From assembly GCA_049516155.1 (NCBI GenBank), contig JBEKTJ010000012.1, positions 1 through 64,000 of the forward strand: a stretch of 64,000 nt of DNA, written 5' to 3'. Positions 16,978-27,335 of this stretch are shown here, one piece after another. How positions within the stretch are numbered: position 1 is the stretch's first letter; each line of letters begins with the position of its first letter. This DNA comes from Bog-159 sp049516155 (GTDB taxonomy: Bacteria; Acidobacteriota; Terriglobia; Bryobacterales; Bryobacteraceae). The translations under genes and the position numbers were made by a program. Under the pieces are notes generated by a model. The model saw only the letters and a program-made list of their open reading frames with translations, did not search any database and had not been told where the DNA came from.

Positions 16978-19900
16978 TTAAGGGGTGGTTATGGTCAAGC
17001 TGAACACGGTGGTTAGGCCTCCTACGCTGGCCGTCACGGTGAACTTGCCGGCAATGCCATTGGCGAACAGCGAGGGCGCCGTAGCGTAACCACTGGCGCC
17101 GGTCAGGATCGGCATGGGCGGTACCGCGCTGAACGTTCCGCTGGCGCCGGTCGATCCAGGCGTGACGGTAAATGTCACTTTGGCTAGCTCCACGCCATTG
17201 CCCGCCGCATCTTTGACATGCACCTGCAGCGCGATGGGGAAAGGCAATCCGGGGAGCGCACTCTGGCTATAGCCCGCGGTCTTGGTAATGGTTGCCGGCG
17301 TATCGCCGTTTTGGGTCACCCTCACCGCCTGCCCCAATACGGAGATGTGCGCGCTGCGGCTGTTTGCAGAAGTGTTGGCCTGGAACGCGTAGCCGACGGC
17401 TCCCCCGCCTGTGCCCGTGATCGTAAGCCAGGACTGGCTGCTGGCGGCGGTCAGCGGCGTGCTTGCCGGAAGCACTTGGACGGGGATGGAGTCCGTCCCC
17501 GCCGAAGCCGCCTCATTCATGCTGGGGACGACCAGGAAAAGGTAAACCGGGCTGAATTGCTTGACGGCGTTGTGACCCGAATCGGAAATATAAACGTTGC
17601 CTTGCCCGTCCACAGCCACTCCGGTGGGCACTCTTAGCCCGGTGGAGATCAAGGTCGTTACCTGAAGAGTCGCCGGACTCCACTCCCTGACGGCGTTGTT
17701 ATTAGTGTCTGAGAAGTAAACGTTACCATCGCCATCTACCGCGACTCCGGCAGGGTCGTTCAATCCGGAAACCAGCGTTGAGACCGTGTTCCCGATCGCT
17801 TTCCACTCTTTGATGGCGTTATTCCCGGTATCGGCGAAATAGACGTTGCCTTCCGCGTCCACCGCTACACCCGCCGGAGCATTGAGGCCAGTGGAGACCA
17901 GTGTCACGACAATATTTGTCGCCGACACCCATTCCTTGACGGCGTTGTGGCCCGGGTCCGAAAAATAAACGTTGCCATAAGTGTCCACCGCTACTCCCAT
18001 CGGGCTACCGATTCCCGTGGATACCAGCGATGTCAGTTGTCCGTTGGACACGGTCCATTCCTTGATGGCGTTGTTCTTGCGGTCGGCGATGTATACGTTA
18101 CCGTTCGCATCCACCGCGACCGCGGCTGGGAAATTGAGCCCCAACGAGATCAAAGTGCCGACCTGCCCTGTGGCTACGCTCCATTCCTTGACGGCGTTGT
18201 TGGAACTGTCCGCGATATAGACGTTCCCCGCCCCATCCACCGCGACGCCATGCGGTGCGTTCAAGCCCAACGATACCAGCGGATTCACCAAACCGATCGG
18301 AGTGAAGCCTGCGCCCGCTTGCGTTACGGTGAAGGTCAGGCCCGATATCGTCAGCGTTCCAGTCTGGGCGCCGGCGTTCAAGTTCGCGCCGTAGCTGAAC
18401 TGGATCAAAGCATTCCCGGTGCCGCTGGTGCTGCCCGCCGATAGCTGCAACCACGGCGCATTGCTGCTGGACGTCCAAGGCCCGGCCGCCAATAGCAGCA
18501 CGCTGCCGCTGCCGGCACTATTGCCCACTATCGTCGAGGGGGCGCCCAGGGTATAAATCAGATTGGTTAGTGTGAATGTCACACTCAACGCGTTTACACT
18601 GGCGGTAACTGTAAACGCCCCGCCGGCGCCGCTGGCCGTCAGCGTGGGTGCGGTGGCGATTCCGCTTGCGTTTGACGGAATCGGCATAGGCGGAGTTGCA
18701 CCGAACGTGCCGCTGGCTCCGGTGGCGCCGGGCGAGACGCTGAATGTCACCGGCGCACTCGATAAGGGATTCCCGCCGGCATCGGCGACGCACACTTGCA
18801 GGGGTATCGCAAAAGGCTGCCCCAGCGGCGCGCTCTGGCCGTTTCCAGCGCACAGAGTCAAATTTGCCGGAGCATCGCCGCTCTGCGTCACAGTCACCTG
18901 CACACCTAGAATCGTGACGTGCGCCGTGCGGGTCGCCGCCGAGGTATTGGATGAGAACGAAAGGCCGACAACTCCCCCCGCGATGCCGGTAATGGTCAGC
19001 CAGGACTGGTCGCTGACGGCGGTTACCAGTACGCCGGCAGGCAGCACCTGCACGTTCAGCGAGTCCGTGCCCGCCTGGGAACCTTCAGTCAGGCTTGCGG
19101 CGCTCAATGCCACATAAGCGAAGGTGACTTCCCTGACGACATTGTTGCCGCTGTCGGCTATATAGATGTCACCCTGCGCATCCAATGCCAGCCCCGCCGG
19201 GCTGCTGAGTCCCGACGAAACCAGAACTGTCACCTGCTGGCTGAGAGGACTCCACTCCCGGATCGTACCGCTTCCGGAATCCGCAAAATACACATTGCCT
19301 TGTCCATCCACCGCGACTCCGGAAGGCCCACTAAGTCCGGCAACCAACGTTGCGACCTGCTGAGTGGCCGCGACCCACTCCTTGATGGCGTTATTTCCGG
19401 AGTCGGAAAAGTAAACATTGTCCTGAGAGTCCAGCGCCACGCCGAAAGGCGCGTTCAGGCCCGTCGCCAGTGTGGCTGTCTGGCCGCTTGCCGCGTTCCA
19501 CTGCAGGATTGCATTACCGCCCGTATTCGCGACGTAAATATTGCCCAGCGCGTCAACTGCCACTCCAGATGGGTTGTTCAATCCCGAGACCACAGTGACT
19601 GCTTGCGGGTTGACCGCGCTCCACTCCTCAATGGCGTTGCTGCCGCTGTTCGCAAAGAACACGTTTCCATGTGAGTCCACCGCAACGGCGGCCGGGTCGC
19701 TCAGCCCGCCGGCAACGATCGTGCCCGCCGGTGGCGCGGCGGCGCTCCATTGCTTGATCGCATTGTTGCCGGTGTCCGCGATGTAGACGTTACCTTGGCC
19801 GGCCAGCGCGACGCCCTGCGGATCGCTCAAGCCGGATATCGGCAGGGCGTTCACCGCGCTCGCGGGCAGGTAACTGGTGCCCGCCTGGGTAACGTAAAAC

Positions 19901-22611
19901 GTCAATCCGGCGATCGTCAATGTTCCGATCTGCGCGCCCGCATTGGGGTTGGCGATGTAAGTGTATTGGATCGTAGCGTTCCCGAATCCGCCGGTGCTCC
20001 CGATCGATACACTCAACCACGGCGCGTTTGAATAAGCTGTCCAATTGCCGGTGGCAGTGAGCGTAACCGAACCGCTGCCGGCGGCGCTCCCCACGGTCGC
20101 CGACGTGCTGCCCAGCGCAGCGGGGTTGCTGAAAACCGTAACGGGGCAGGTATCTATCCAGATGTCGAATGCATCCAGCGAGACCGATTGCAAGGTTTGA
20201 GGCAAAGCGGTAATGGTAAAGGTGTGGGCGCCACAGGCGATACCGTGTTGTTCCCACACGGTCTGCTGGAACTGATCGGCGTTCGGCGCATAAAGAGATA
20301 CCGTGCCTTGCGGCACTCCGTCCAATTGTATCGATGCGGTCCCTTGGTCCTGCCCGGTCAGGCTCACCCACCGGATTCCGGAGCCGATGAAACTGACAGT
20401 CGCGGTATCCTGCGATTCCGGGGTTGTAGCGTAGCCGTAAGTGCTGGCGGTCAAAGAAGCGGCGAGGAAGGACCACAGACCTTCATAACCGACAGTAGGA
20501 GGCTCCTCCAGAGTGCTGGTGATATTGCGCGTTTCCTCGATCCGGGAGGGCGCATCCACATAAGACCAGGTGGCGCCACGGTTGGTCGATTCAAAGAGGC
20601 CGTGATAACTAGCCGCGAAGAGAGTGCCGTCCACGGCAAAGTTAGGAGAGATTGCCAGATCCATAACGAACGTGTCCGGGAATGCGGTTACCGGACTCAG
20701 GTTGCTACCGCCATCCGTGGACATCATCACCCCCTCTTGGATCGTGCCCGCAAACAGCGTGTGATCGTTCACGAAATTCGGAGAGAACTGGATATCCATG
20801 GTCCTGACCGGGGAGCTCTGAGGAACTTCGGTCCAGGTGTTTCCGCGGTTGGTGGATCTATAAGTGCCGCCGCTGATCGCGGCCGCCATGACGATGCCGT
20901 CGGCCGTAAAGTTGGGCGAGACGGCTACTACCGCCATGGCTCCAGGGGAACCGGGCAAAACAAGGAGAGACCAGGTGACGCCGCCATTGGTGGTCCGATA
21001 CACCCCGGTGCTGGGGCTGGCGGCAAATGCGGTACTATCGGTGGCGAAAGCCGGCGAAATCGCGATGGAATCCACCCCCACGTTGTTTAGGCTGGAGAGA
21101 GTCCAGACGTTTCCGGCGTCCGTGGAGATGTATAGACCAGGAGTGCTCGATCCGGTAGTGCTGGAGCAGTAGGAGGCGGAGGCGGGCAGGGTGCCGATGA
21201 AGACCGTCTGATCGTTGGCGAAGTTGGGAGAAACAGCCATCGCCCGCGGGTAAGCCGCCGTGCCTGTCCCCTGCATCATCTGCCAGGTGGCTCCCCAATT
21301 GTTAGTGCTTTGCAGCCCCAGATAGTTGCCGCTGAACGCTGTTCCGTCGTTAATGAAATTCGGAGAGATGGCCGAGGCGTCGGTATACGGAGACTGCATT
21401 CCGCTGTTCTGGAAGGTCCAGGATGCTCCTGCGTTCGTGGACCAGAGGTTCCCGCTGCCATAAGCGCTGGCGAAAATGGTTCCATCCTGGGCGAAGGTTG
21501 GGGATAGGTTGATGTGGCGGACCAGCCGGGTGGGCAAGGTGTCGATGTATTGCCAGGAGGACCCACCATCGGCTGAGTTCCACAACCCTTCGTACATCGC
21601 CAGAAAGACGACCGGCCCGGTGGCGCTGGAGGCCGTGGCCAGGGCCTGATAGTGCGTCTGGGTGAGGCAAGAGAGCTGCCGCGACACGACGGTCGCGGGA
21701 TTCCAGGAGGATCCCAGCGTGGTGGTTTGAAAGACCCCGCTAGACCCTGTGGCTGCCCAGAAAGTCGAATCGGAGGCGAAGGTGGGAGATAACGCCAGGG
21801 CAGTGACGTTCGGGTCGGCCAGGCCCGAGTTGTCGAATGCCCAGGAATTTCCTTCGTTAGAAGATACCAGGACCCCCTGGCCCTCCGTTGCGGCGATTAT
21901 GGTGCGATCGGAAATGAATCCTGGCGAAAATGCCAGCGCCGACACGGTGGGAAGCGTCAAGCCCGGCGTCACGGGATTCCAACTGGCGCCGGCATTGGTT
22001 GAGCCGAATATCCCGTTTGCATTGCTTCCCGCAAAGAGAGTTTGATCCACGTCGAAATTCGGAGATACCGCGATGACGCTCAATCCTGCGGTTAACGGGG
22101 ATGGGGTGGAGACTACCGTCCAGCTCTGTCCACGATTGACCGACTCCGCAATGGTGTTGGTAGTGGTGACGACGAAGAGCGTGTTATCGGCGGCGAAATT
22201 CGGAGACAACGCCATGTTTAGCAGAGACGGTTTATACAACCGGTTCCACGATGTCCCCTGATTGGCGCTCCCGAAGAGTCCCTGATTGGTTGCCACGAAA
22301 ATCGTTTGATCCTGCGCATAGCCCGGCGAGAAGGCTACGGCGGCGATGACCCCGTTATTCCCTAATCCCGGAAGAACCGACCAGTTGACTCCGCCATCGG
22401 TGGACTTCATGACCACCTGTATGTTGGGCTTGATGATTAGCGCACCCGTGGCTGCCAGTACGGTTTGGTCTTGGGCAAAGTTAGGGGAAAGCGCGACGGC
22501 CACGAATGGATCGTGCGGGTCATGGGCCATGCCTGGTCCGGCTGCCAGAACTACATACGCCAACAGCGCGAATACTGCGCGGATTGTCGAAGCAAGCCAT
22601 GGACGCCGCAT
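16978..22611 (-). CDS. Giant exported protein with BNR-like repeats and two BACON-NHL-Ig blocks
   Basis: A 1877-residue secreted protein starting with a signal peptide (AVFALLAYVVLAAGPGMAHD). Residues 35-700 hold about a dozen repeats of the form SPNFAxDxTLFAAT followed by STNxGxSW, which resemble BNR/sialidase or sortilin-type propeller blades. After a beta-sandwich stretch, a block of BACON (PWLSVSIGSTGGFGNATIQY), NHL repeats (GVAVDGQGNVYFADSG), a second BACON and a Big_1-like Ig domain (VTFSVSPGATGASGTF) is followed by a second copy of the same block. The block duplication is recognisable at protein level only. No catalytic motif is seen; a binding or adhesion role is an inference. Confidence 0.85.
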   Translation of the reverse strand: MRRPWLASTIRAVFALLAYVVLAAGPGMAHDPHDPFVAVALSPNFAQDQTVLAATGALIIKPNIQVVMKSTDGGVNWSVLPGLGNNGVIAAVAFSPGYAQDQTIFVATNQGLFGSANQGTSWNRLYKPSLLNMALSPNFAADNTLFVVTTTNTIAESVNRGQSWTVVSTPSPLTAGLSVIAVSPNFDVDQTLFAGSNANGIFGSTNAGASWNPVTPGLTLPTVSALAFSPGFISDRTIIAATEGQGVLVSSNEGNSWAFDNSGLADPNVTALALSPTFASDSTFWAATGSSGVFQTTTLGSSWNPATVVSRQLSCLTQTHYQALATASSATGPVVFLAMYEGLWNSADGGSSWQYIDTLPTRLVRHINLSPTFAQDGTIFASAYGSGNLWSTNAGASWTFQNSGMQSPYTDASAISPNFINDGTAFSGNYLGLQSTNNWGATWQMMQGTGTAAYPRAMAVSPNFANDQTVFIGTLPASASYCSSTTGSSTPGLYISTDAGNVWTLSSLNNVGVDSIAISPAFATDSTAFAASPSTGVYRTTNGGVTWSLLVLPGSPGAMAVVAVSPNFTADGIVMAAAISGGTYRSTNRGNTWTEVPQSSPVRTMDIQFSPNFVNDHTLFAGTIQEGVMMSTDGGSNLSPVTAFPDTFVMDLAISPNFAVDGTLFAASYHGLFESTNRGATWSYVDAPSRIEETRNITSTLEEPPTVGYEGLWSFLAASLTASTYGYATTPESQDTATVSFIGSGIRWVSLTGQDQGTASIQLDGVPQGTVSLYAPNADQFQQTVWEQHGIACGAHTFTITALPQTLQSVSLDAFDIWIDTCPVTVFSNPAALGSTSATVGSAAGSGSVTLTATGNWTAYSNAPWLSVSIGSTGGFGNATIQYTYIANPNAGAQIGTLTIAGLTFYVTQAGTSYLPASAVNALPISGLSDPQGVALAGQGNVYIADTGNNAIKQWSAAAPPAGTIVAGGLSDPAAVAVDSHGNVFFANSGSNAIEEWSAVNPQAVTVVSGLNNPSGVAVDALGNIYVANTGGNAILQWNAASGQTATLATGLNAPFGVALDSQDNVYFSDSGNNAIKEWVAATQQVATLVAGLSGPSGVAVDGQGNVYFADSGSGTIREWSPLSQQVTVLVSSGLSSPAGLALDAQGDIYIADSGNNVVREVTFAYVALSAASLTEGSQAGTDSLNVQVLPAGVLVTAVSDQSWLTITGIAGGVVGLSFSSNTSAATRTAHVTILGVQVTVTQSGDAPANLTLCAGNGQSAPLGQPFAIPLQVCVADAGGNPLSSAPVTFSVSPGATGASGTFGATPPMPIPSNASGIATAPTLTASGAGGAFTVTASVNALSVTFTLTNLIYTLGAPSTIVGNSAGSGSVLLLAAGPWTSSSNAPWLQLSAGSTSGTGNALIQFSYGANLNAGAQTGTLTISGLTFTVTQAGAGFTPIGLVNPLVSLGLNAPHGVAVDGAGNVYIADSSNNAVKEWSVATGQVGTLISLGLNFPAAVAVDANGNVYIADRKNNAIKEWTVSNGQLTSLVSTGIGSPMGVAVDTYGNVYFSDPGHNAVKEWVSATNIVVTLVSTGLNAPAGVAVDAEGNVYFADTGNNAIKEWKAIGNTVSTLVSGLNDPAGVAVDGDGNVYFSDTNNNAVREWSPATLQVTTLISTGLRVPTGVAVDGQGNVYISDSGHNAVKQFSPVYLFLVVPSMNEAASAGTDSIPVQVLPASTPLTAASSQSWLTITGTGGGAVGYAFQANTSANSRSAHISVLGQAVRVTQNGDTPATITKTAGYSQSALPGLPFPIALQVHVKDAAGNGVELAKVTFTVTPGSTGASGTFSAVPPMPILTGASGYATAPSLFANGIAGKFTVTASVGGLTTVFSLTITTP

Positions 22612-22840
22612 TACATAAATGCCTATCGACTTGATGCACTAAGCCACCGACCGTTCTTGGAGGGGGCTGCTAGAGGCTCCGCAGTAGGCTTGGGACGCGA
22701 CGAAGAGGCCCTAATCCGGAAACGCTTTTTTCCGTTTACGATGCGGTGGCCACAACCGGGAGCCTAGATTTGCTATTGAGGCATTAGATCATGGCCCCTA
22801 GCGTAGCGTCAAGGTCTATAAGTTCTAATACCAGGAGGGC

Positions 22841-24096
22841 TTACGAAACGCTGTTCTGGGGCGCCTCCCCATCGAGTACTTTCCGTGCGCGTGCGGCGTC
22901 GAATTCGTTTTCCCACTTGGCCACCACAATCGTGGCCACGCCATTGCCCACTAAGTTGGTGAGAGCGCGCATCTCCGACATGAAGCGGTCCACGCCGAGC
23001 AGCAAGGTCAGACCCGCCACCGGAACGGTTCCGACGGCGGAGAGGGTCGCGGCCAGGGTGATAAATCCGCCGCCGGTCACGGCCGCCGCGCCTTTGGAAC
23101 TCAGCATCAGGATCAGCAAAAGCTCTGCCTGCTGCGCGCCCGTAAGGTGGATGTTGGTGGCCTGCGCCACGAACAGCGCGGCGATATCGAGGTGCCGTCG
23201 AGGTTGAAGGAGTACCCTGACGGAATCACCAGCCCGACGATGGATTTGCCGCAGCCGAGTTCCTCCAGCTTGACCATCATCCGCGGCAGCACCGATTCCG
23301 AAGACGACGTGCTGAGTACGATCAACAGCTCCTCCTTGATGTAGTTGAGGAACTTCCACAAACTGAAGCCGTGCGCGTAAGCGATGGCGCCCAGCACGAT
23401 AAATACGAACGCGAAGCTGGTCAAATAAACGCAGGCAAGCAGCTTGAGCAGCGGCAGCAGGGTATGCAAGCCGTACTTCCCGATGGTGAATGCCATGGCG
23501 CCAAATGCGCCAACCGGCGCAGCTTGCATGATAATCCCCACCACGCCGAACATCCAGTGCGCGATCTTGTCGCAGGCGTCGACCATGGCGCGGTTGCCGG
23601 GGATCGCGGCCAACGCCAGCCCGAATAGAATGGCGACCAGCAGCACCTGCAGAATATCGCCTTGCGCGAAGGCGCCGGTTACCGTGGCGGGGATGATGTT
23701 CAGCAGAAAATCCACAGCATGCAATTCCCTGCCCTGCGCGGCATACTGCGCGACGGCGGCGGCGTCGAGTGTGGCTGGATTGACGTTCATCCCCGCGCCT
23801 GGCTGCACGATCTTGACTACCATCAACCCGATCAGCAGCGATGCCGTGGTCACCACTTCGAAATACAGCAGAGCCTTGAGGCCGACGCGCCCCAGTTTCC
23901 GCATATCGCCGATACCGGCGATGCCCACCACAACCGTGAAGAAGACAATCGGTCCGATCATCATGCGGATCAGCTTGATGAACCCGTCGCCCAACGGCTT
24001 CATGGATGCGGCCGCTTGCGGGTAGAATACGCCCAGCAGCACGCCCAGGACGATTCCCAGGATCACGCGAAAATAGAGCGAGCGATAGAATTTCAC
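22841..24096 (-). pseudogene. dctA: C4-dicarboxylate/H+ or Na+ symporter gene with a frameshift
   Basis: The start (MKFYRSLYFRVILGIVLGVLLG) and the body (SSSESVLPRMMVKLEELGCGKS, then VIPSGYSFNLDGTS) are those of the DAACS (DctA/GltP) family. The frame breaks just after GYSFNLDGTSI, near 23185. The expected YLTM segment is absent, and the family sequence AALFVAQATN continues in another frame to 22841. This fits a loss of about 10 bp. The combined length of about 418 codons equals a normal transporter. The missing bases fall in the substrate-binding hairpin, so the product would be inactive unless this is an assembly error. It is 19 nt downstream of acs, so both are probably one operon for acetate/organic-acid use. 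Confidence 0.8.
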
Positions 24097-24115
24097 GGTT
24101 AGAGTACGGAAAGCG

Positions 24116-26068
24116 CTAGTCTTCGTGGGCGCTTAGCTTGGCGATTACCGAGAGGTCTTCAAGCGTGGTGGTGTCGCCCTTCACCTCGCCGCCGGAGGCG
24201 ATCTCCTTCAGCAGCCGCCGCATGATCTTGCCGCTGCGCGTTTTGGGCAAGGCATCGCTGAAGCGTACGTCGTCGGGCTTGGCCAGCGAGCCGATCTCTT
24301 TCGCGACCCACTGCCGCAACTCCTCCTTCAGCTCCTGGCTAGGTGCATTCCCGGCCTTCAATGTGACGAAAGCCGCGATGGCCTGTCCCTTCAAATCGTC
24401 CAGCCGCGCCACCACCGCGGCCTCGGCCACCTTGGGATGAGCCACCAGGGCGGACTCCACTTCCATCGTGCTCAGGCGGTGCCCGGATACGTTGATGACA
24501 TCGTCGATGCGGCCCATGATCCAGAAGTAGCCGTCGGCATCCTTGCGCGCGCCATCGCCGGTGAAGTACATGCCGGGGATCTGCGACCAATACTGATCCT
24601 GGTAGCGCTGCGGATCGCCATAGATGGTGCGCAGCATGGCCGGCCAGGGCTGCTTCAACACCAGATAGCCGCCGCCTCCGGCCGGCACAGGATCGCCCTC
24701 GCGCGTGACCACGTCTGCGATCACGCCGGGAAACGGACGCGTCGCGGATCCCGGCTTCGCCGGCGTGGCGCCCGGCAGCGGCGCGATCATGATCATGCCG
24801 GTTTCGGTTTGCCACCAGGTATCCACGATGGGGCAGCGGTCGTGGCCGATATGCTCGCGGTACCACATCCAGGCTTCCGGGTTGATGGGTTCGCCAACGG
24901 TCCCCAGCAGGCGCAGGCTCTTCATGGCATGTTTGCGCGGCCATTCGTTGCCGAACCGCATGAAGGCGCGGATCGCCGTGGGTGCGGTGTAAAAGATATT
25001 GACCTTGTGCCGGTCGACGATGCTCCAGAAACGGTCCGGCTCAGGAAAGTTGGGCGCGCCTTCGTACATCAGGCTGGTGGCGCCATTCTGCAATGGACCG
25101 TAGACGATATAGCTGTGCCCGGTGACCCAGCCGATATCGGCCGTACACCAGTAGACGTCCTCATCCTTCAGATCGAAGACCCATTTCGTGGTCAGGTAGG
25201 TGCCCACCGAGTAGCCGCCGGTAGTGTGCAGAATGCCCTTTGGCTTTCCGGTGGTGCCCGACGTATAGAGCAGATACAGCGGATGCTCGGCGTCCAGCGG
25301 TTCGGCGGGGCACTCGTCCGAGGCATTGGCCATCATCTCATGCCACCAGTGATCGCGGCCGCCGACCATGGTTTGCGGCGTTCCCGTGCGCTTGAACACG
25401 ACCACGTTGCGTACGGACGGGCAGGAGAGGACCGCTTCATCCACGGCGGGCTTCAATTTCACTTCGGCGCCGCGGCGGTAGGAGCCGTCCTGGGTAATCA
25501 CCATGGACGCCTGCGAATCCGTGATGCGATCGACCAGCGCATTCGATGAAAAGCCGCCGAAGATTATGGTGTGCGGCGCACCGATGCGCGCGCACGCCAG
25601 CATGGCGATGGGCAATGCGGGGCACATGCCCATATAGATGGCGACGCGATCGCCTTTTTGCACGCCAAGCGATTTCAGAACATTGGCGAACTTGCAAACT
25701 TCAGTGAGCAATTGCTGGTAGGTGAGCGTCTGCACTTCGCCCGGCTCGCCCTCCCAGATCAGCGCGGCCTTGTTGCGCCGCCAAGTTGCAACATGCCGGT
25801 CGAGACAATTGTAGGAGAGGTTGATCTGGCCGCCCAGGAACCATTTCGCCCACGGACAATTCCATTCGAGCACTTGCTCCCACGGCTTGAACCAGTGCAG
25901 TTCGGTGGCGATGGCTCCCCAAAACTGGGCGGGATTCTGCTCGGCTTCCCGATAGAGCCGCTCATATTCGGCAAGGCTGCCGATGTGCGCGTGGGAGCGG
26001 AATTCGGCGGAAGGCTCGAAGACGCGCGTTTCGGTGAGAACGGAATCGATATTTGTCTGCGTGGGCAT
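24116..26068 (-). CDS. acs: Acetyl-CoA synthetase (AMP-forming)
   Basis: Activates acetate with ATP and CoA to acetyl-CoA through acetyl-AMP. The 650-residue length is normal, with start MPTQTNID at 26068; the longer open frame upstream encodes low-quality sequence that reads through the parE gene region. Visible motifs: YTSGTTGKPKG (P-loop), WWQTETG, YFTGDGARKDADGYFWIMGR and the C-terminal PKTRSGKIMRR, in which the Lys is the one that is acetylated to control the enzyme. The next gene downstream is the broken dicarboxylate transporter, 19 nt away, which suggests one transcript. Confidence 0.96.
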   Translation of the reverse strand: MPTQTNIDSVLTETRVFEPSAEFRSHAHIGSLAEYERLYREAEQNPAQFWGAIATELHWFKPWEQVLEWNCPWAKWFLGGQINLSYNCLDRHVATWRRNKAALIWEGEPGEVQTLTYQQLLTEVCKFANVLKSLGVQKGDRVAIYMGMCPALPIAMLACARIGAPHTIIFGGFSSNALVDRITDSQASMVITQDGSYRRGAEVKLKPAVDEAVLSCPSVRNVVVFKRTGTPQTMVGGRDHWWHEMMANASDECPAEPLDAEHPLYLLYTSGTTGKPKGILHTTGGYSVGTYLTTKWVFDLKDEDVYWCTADIGWVTGHSYIVYGPLQNGATSLMYEGAPNFPEPDRFWSIVDRHKVNIFYTAPTAIRAFMRFGNEWPRKHAMKSLRLLGTVGEPINPEAWMWYREHIGHDRCPIVDTWWQTETGMIMIAPLPGATPAKPGSATRPFPGVIADVVTREGDPVPAGGGGYLVLKQPWPAMLRTIYGDPQRYQDQYWSQIPGMYFTGDGARKDADGYFWIMGRIDDVINVSGHRLSTMEVESALVAHPKVAEAAVVARLDDLKGQAIAAFVTLKAGNAPSQELKEELRQWVAKEIGSLAKPDDVRFSDALPKTRSGKIMRRLLKEIASGGEVKGDTTTLEDLSVIAKLSAHED

Positions 26069-26195
26069 TAGGGGCCCTCTCACAGCCGAAGATAGCAGAA
26101 AGCTGCTTGAAATGCGGCGGCGGCATGGCGGTTGGCGAAAGCGGCGCCCTGTCGCGGCGGACTGCCCCGCGATATCGTGCTTGTTGCAGTCAGGC

Positions 26196-26501
26196 TCAAT
26201 GACGGCTGAAGAGCGCAGCCACATCACGACTACCGTGCACGACATGCAGAACCAACACCACGTCGTCCTCTGCAATTCTGTGTAGGACGATGTAATCGTC
26301 AGCGGTGAAACAGCGCACACCGGGACCCACATCGTCCCGCCGCCGTCCCATGTATGGATACCGGGCCAACAGCCAAAAGCGCTCGTTGATGCTCTCCACC
26401 ACCCGCGTGGCGATGTCGATGCTGCCGCTCTCCCGGGCCATGTGACTCCAGATGCCGTCGAGCTCGGCTTCCGCCTCGGGCGAAAGACGGAACTCACTCA
26501 T
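26196..26501 (-). CDS. parE: ParE/RelE-superfamily toxin
   Basis: A 101-residue toxin of the ParE group. It starts MSEFRLSPEAEAELDGIWSHMA, the standard first strand and helix, followed by RYPYMGRRRDDVGPGVRCF (the family motif P-x-x-G-R-x-R-x-x-L is modified here) and the final strands YIVLHRIAEDDVVLVLHVVHGSRD. The ATG at 26501 overlaps the parD stop by four bases (ATGA), which fixes the start. Family members poison DNA gyrase when the antitoxin is lost. The gene lies between acs and rsmD, with no other link to them. Confidence 0.9.
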   Translation of the reverse strand: MSEFRLSPEAEAELDGIWSHMARESGSIDIATRVVESINERFWLLARYPYMGRRRDDVGPGVRCFTADDYIVLHRIAEDDVVLVLHVVHGSRDVAALFSRH

Positions 26502-26782
26502 CGGCGGAGGTTCTGCTCGGCAGAAAGCCGCGCCATGCCGCGCCGCTTGATGTCCTCGGTGAGGCGCATCACTCCCTCGTGGGTGGTGATCCTGCGCCCC
26601 GCGCCCCGCGCCAAAGACGCTTCGGCCTTTCCGAGGGCCGCGAGGATTTCTAGCCGCCGCCGTTCGCGCTCTTCCCAAAGTGACATGGCCTCCTGAACCG
26701 CGTCCGCCTTGTCGTGGAATCGTCCGGCCTCAATGCCCTGGCGGATGAACGCCTCTTGATCAGGAGTCAAATGCAGTTCCAT
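26498..26782 (-). CDS. parD: ParD-type antitoxin
   Basis: A 94-residue antitoxin with the ribbon-helix-helix start MELHLTPDQEAFIRQGIEAGRF followed by KADAVQEAMSLWEERERRR, the usual ParD dimer and DNA-binding part. A basic, flexible tail follows. It is first in the pair, and the toxin overlaps its stop. It is expected to repress its own promoter, which would lie in the short gap at 26783-26816 that also ends at the rsmD stop, so the pair may be read from a compact promoter. Confidence 0.88.
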   Translation of the reverse strand: MELHLTPDQEAFIRQGIEAGRFHDKADAVQEAMSLWEERERRRLEILAALGKAEASLARGAGRRITTHEGVMRLTEDIKRRGMARLSAEQNLRR

Positions 26783-26816
26783 ATGTCTTTAAGCCTAAGA
26801 GTCGCCAACGCAAGTG

Positions 26817-27335
26817 TCAAGCGCGTTCGTAAAAACTGAGCGCGTTGTCTCCCTGGCGCAACACCCGCACCCGCCGCAACTCCCCGTGCGCATCCCCAGG
26901 ATCGAACCGCACTGAATGCTGCGCAATCACGAGCGCCGCACTGGCCTGTTCCAAAGCCGCCGCATACTCCCCTTCCATCTCGTACGGCGGGTCGAGGAAC
27001 ACGATATCCGCGGGCTGCTCCGCGAGTCTCGATGCCGCCTTCCCCGCCACCACGCTACCCCGGCCCGCAATCCCCAGCGCACGCAGGTTTTCCCAAATGG
27101 TTTCCACCGCCCGCCGTCCACTCTCCACAAACACGCACCGCGCCGCGCCGCGGCTGAGCGCCTCGATACCCACCGCGCCCGTACCGGCGTAGCCATCCAC
27201 GAACACCGCGCCCACCACCCGCGGCCCCAGCACGTCGAACAGCGTCTGCCGCAGCCGGTCCGGCGTCGGCCGCGTCGCCAAACCGGGAAGGCTCTTCAAC
27301 CGCCGCGACCGGAACTCACCCCCAATCACGCGCAT
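26817..27335 (-). CDS. rsmD: 16S rRNA (guanine(966)-N(2))-methyltransferase
   Basis: Methylates G966 of 16S rRNA with S-adenosylmethionine. The 172-residue protein begins MRVIGGEFRSRRLKSLPGLATRPT, the standard RsmD start, then RLRQTLFDVLG, FVDGYAGTGAVGIEALSRGA (motif I for SAM) and the catalytic IVFLDPPYEME (the D-P-P-Y motif). The ATG shares its A with the recG stop (TGATG), so the pair is translationally coupled. The open frame reaches 13 codons further back inside recG, but the family start is clearly at 27335. Confidence 0.95.
   Translation of the reverse strand: MRVIGGEFRSRRLKSLPGLATRPTPDRLRQTLFDVLGPRVVGAVFVDGYAGTGAVGIEALSRGAARCVFVESGRRAVETIWENLRALGIAGRGSVVAGKAASRLAEQPADIVFLDPPYEMEGEYAAALEQASAALVIAQHSVRFDPGDAHGELRRVRVLRQGDNALSFYERA

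Noticed and set aside
26069..26497. N-terminal extension of acetyl-CoA synthetase
   Set aside because: The extra 143 residues read across the parE gene and show no family similarity; the enzyme starts normally at MPTQTN.
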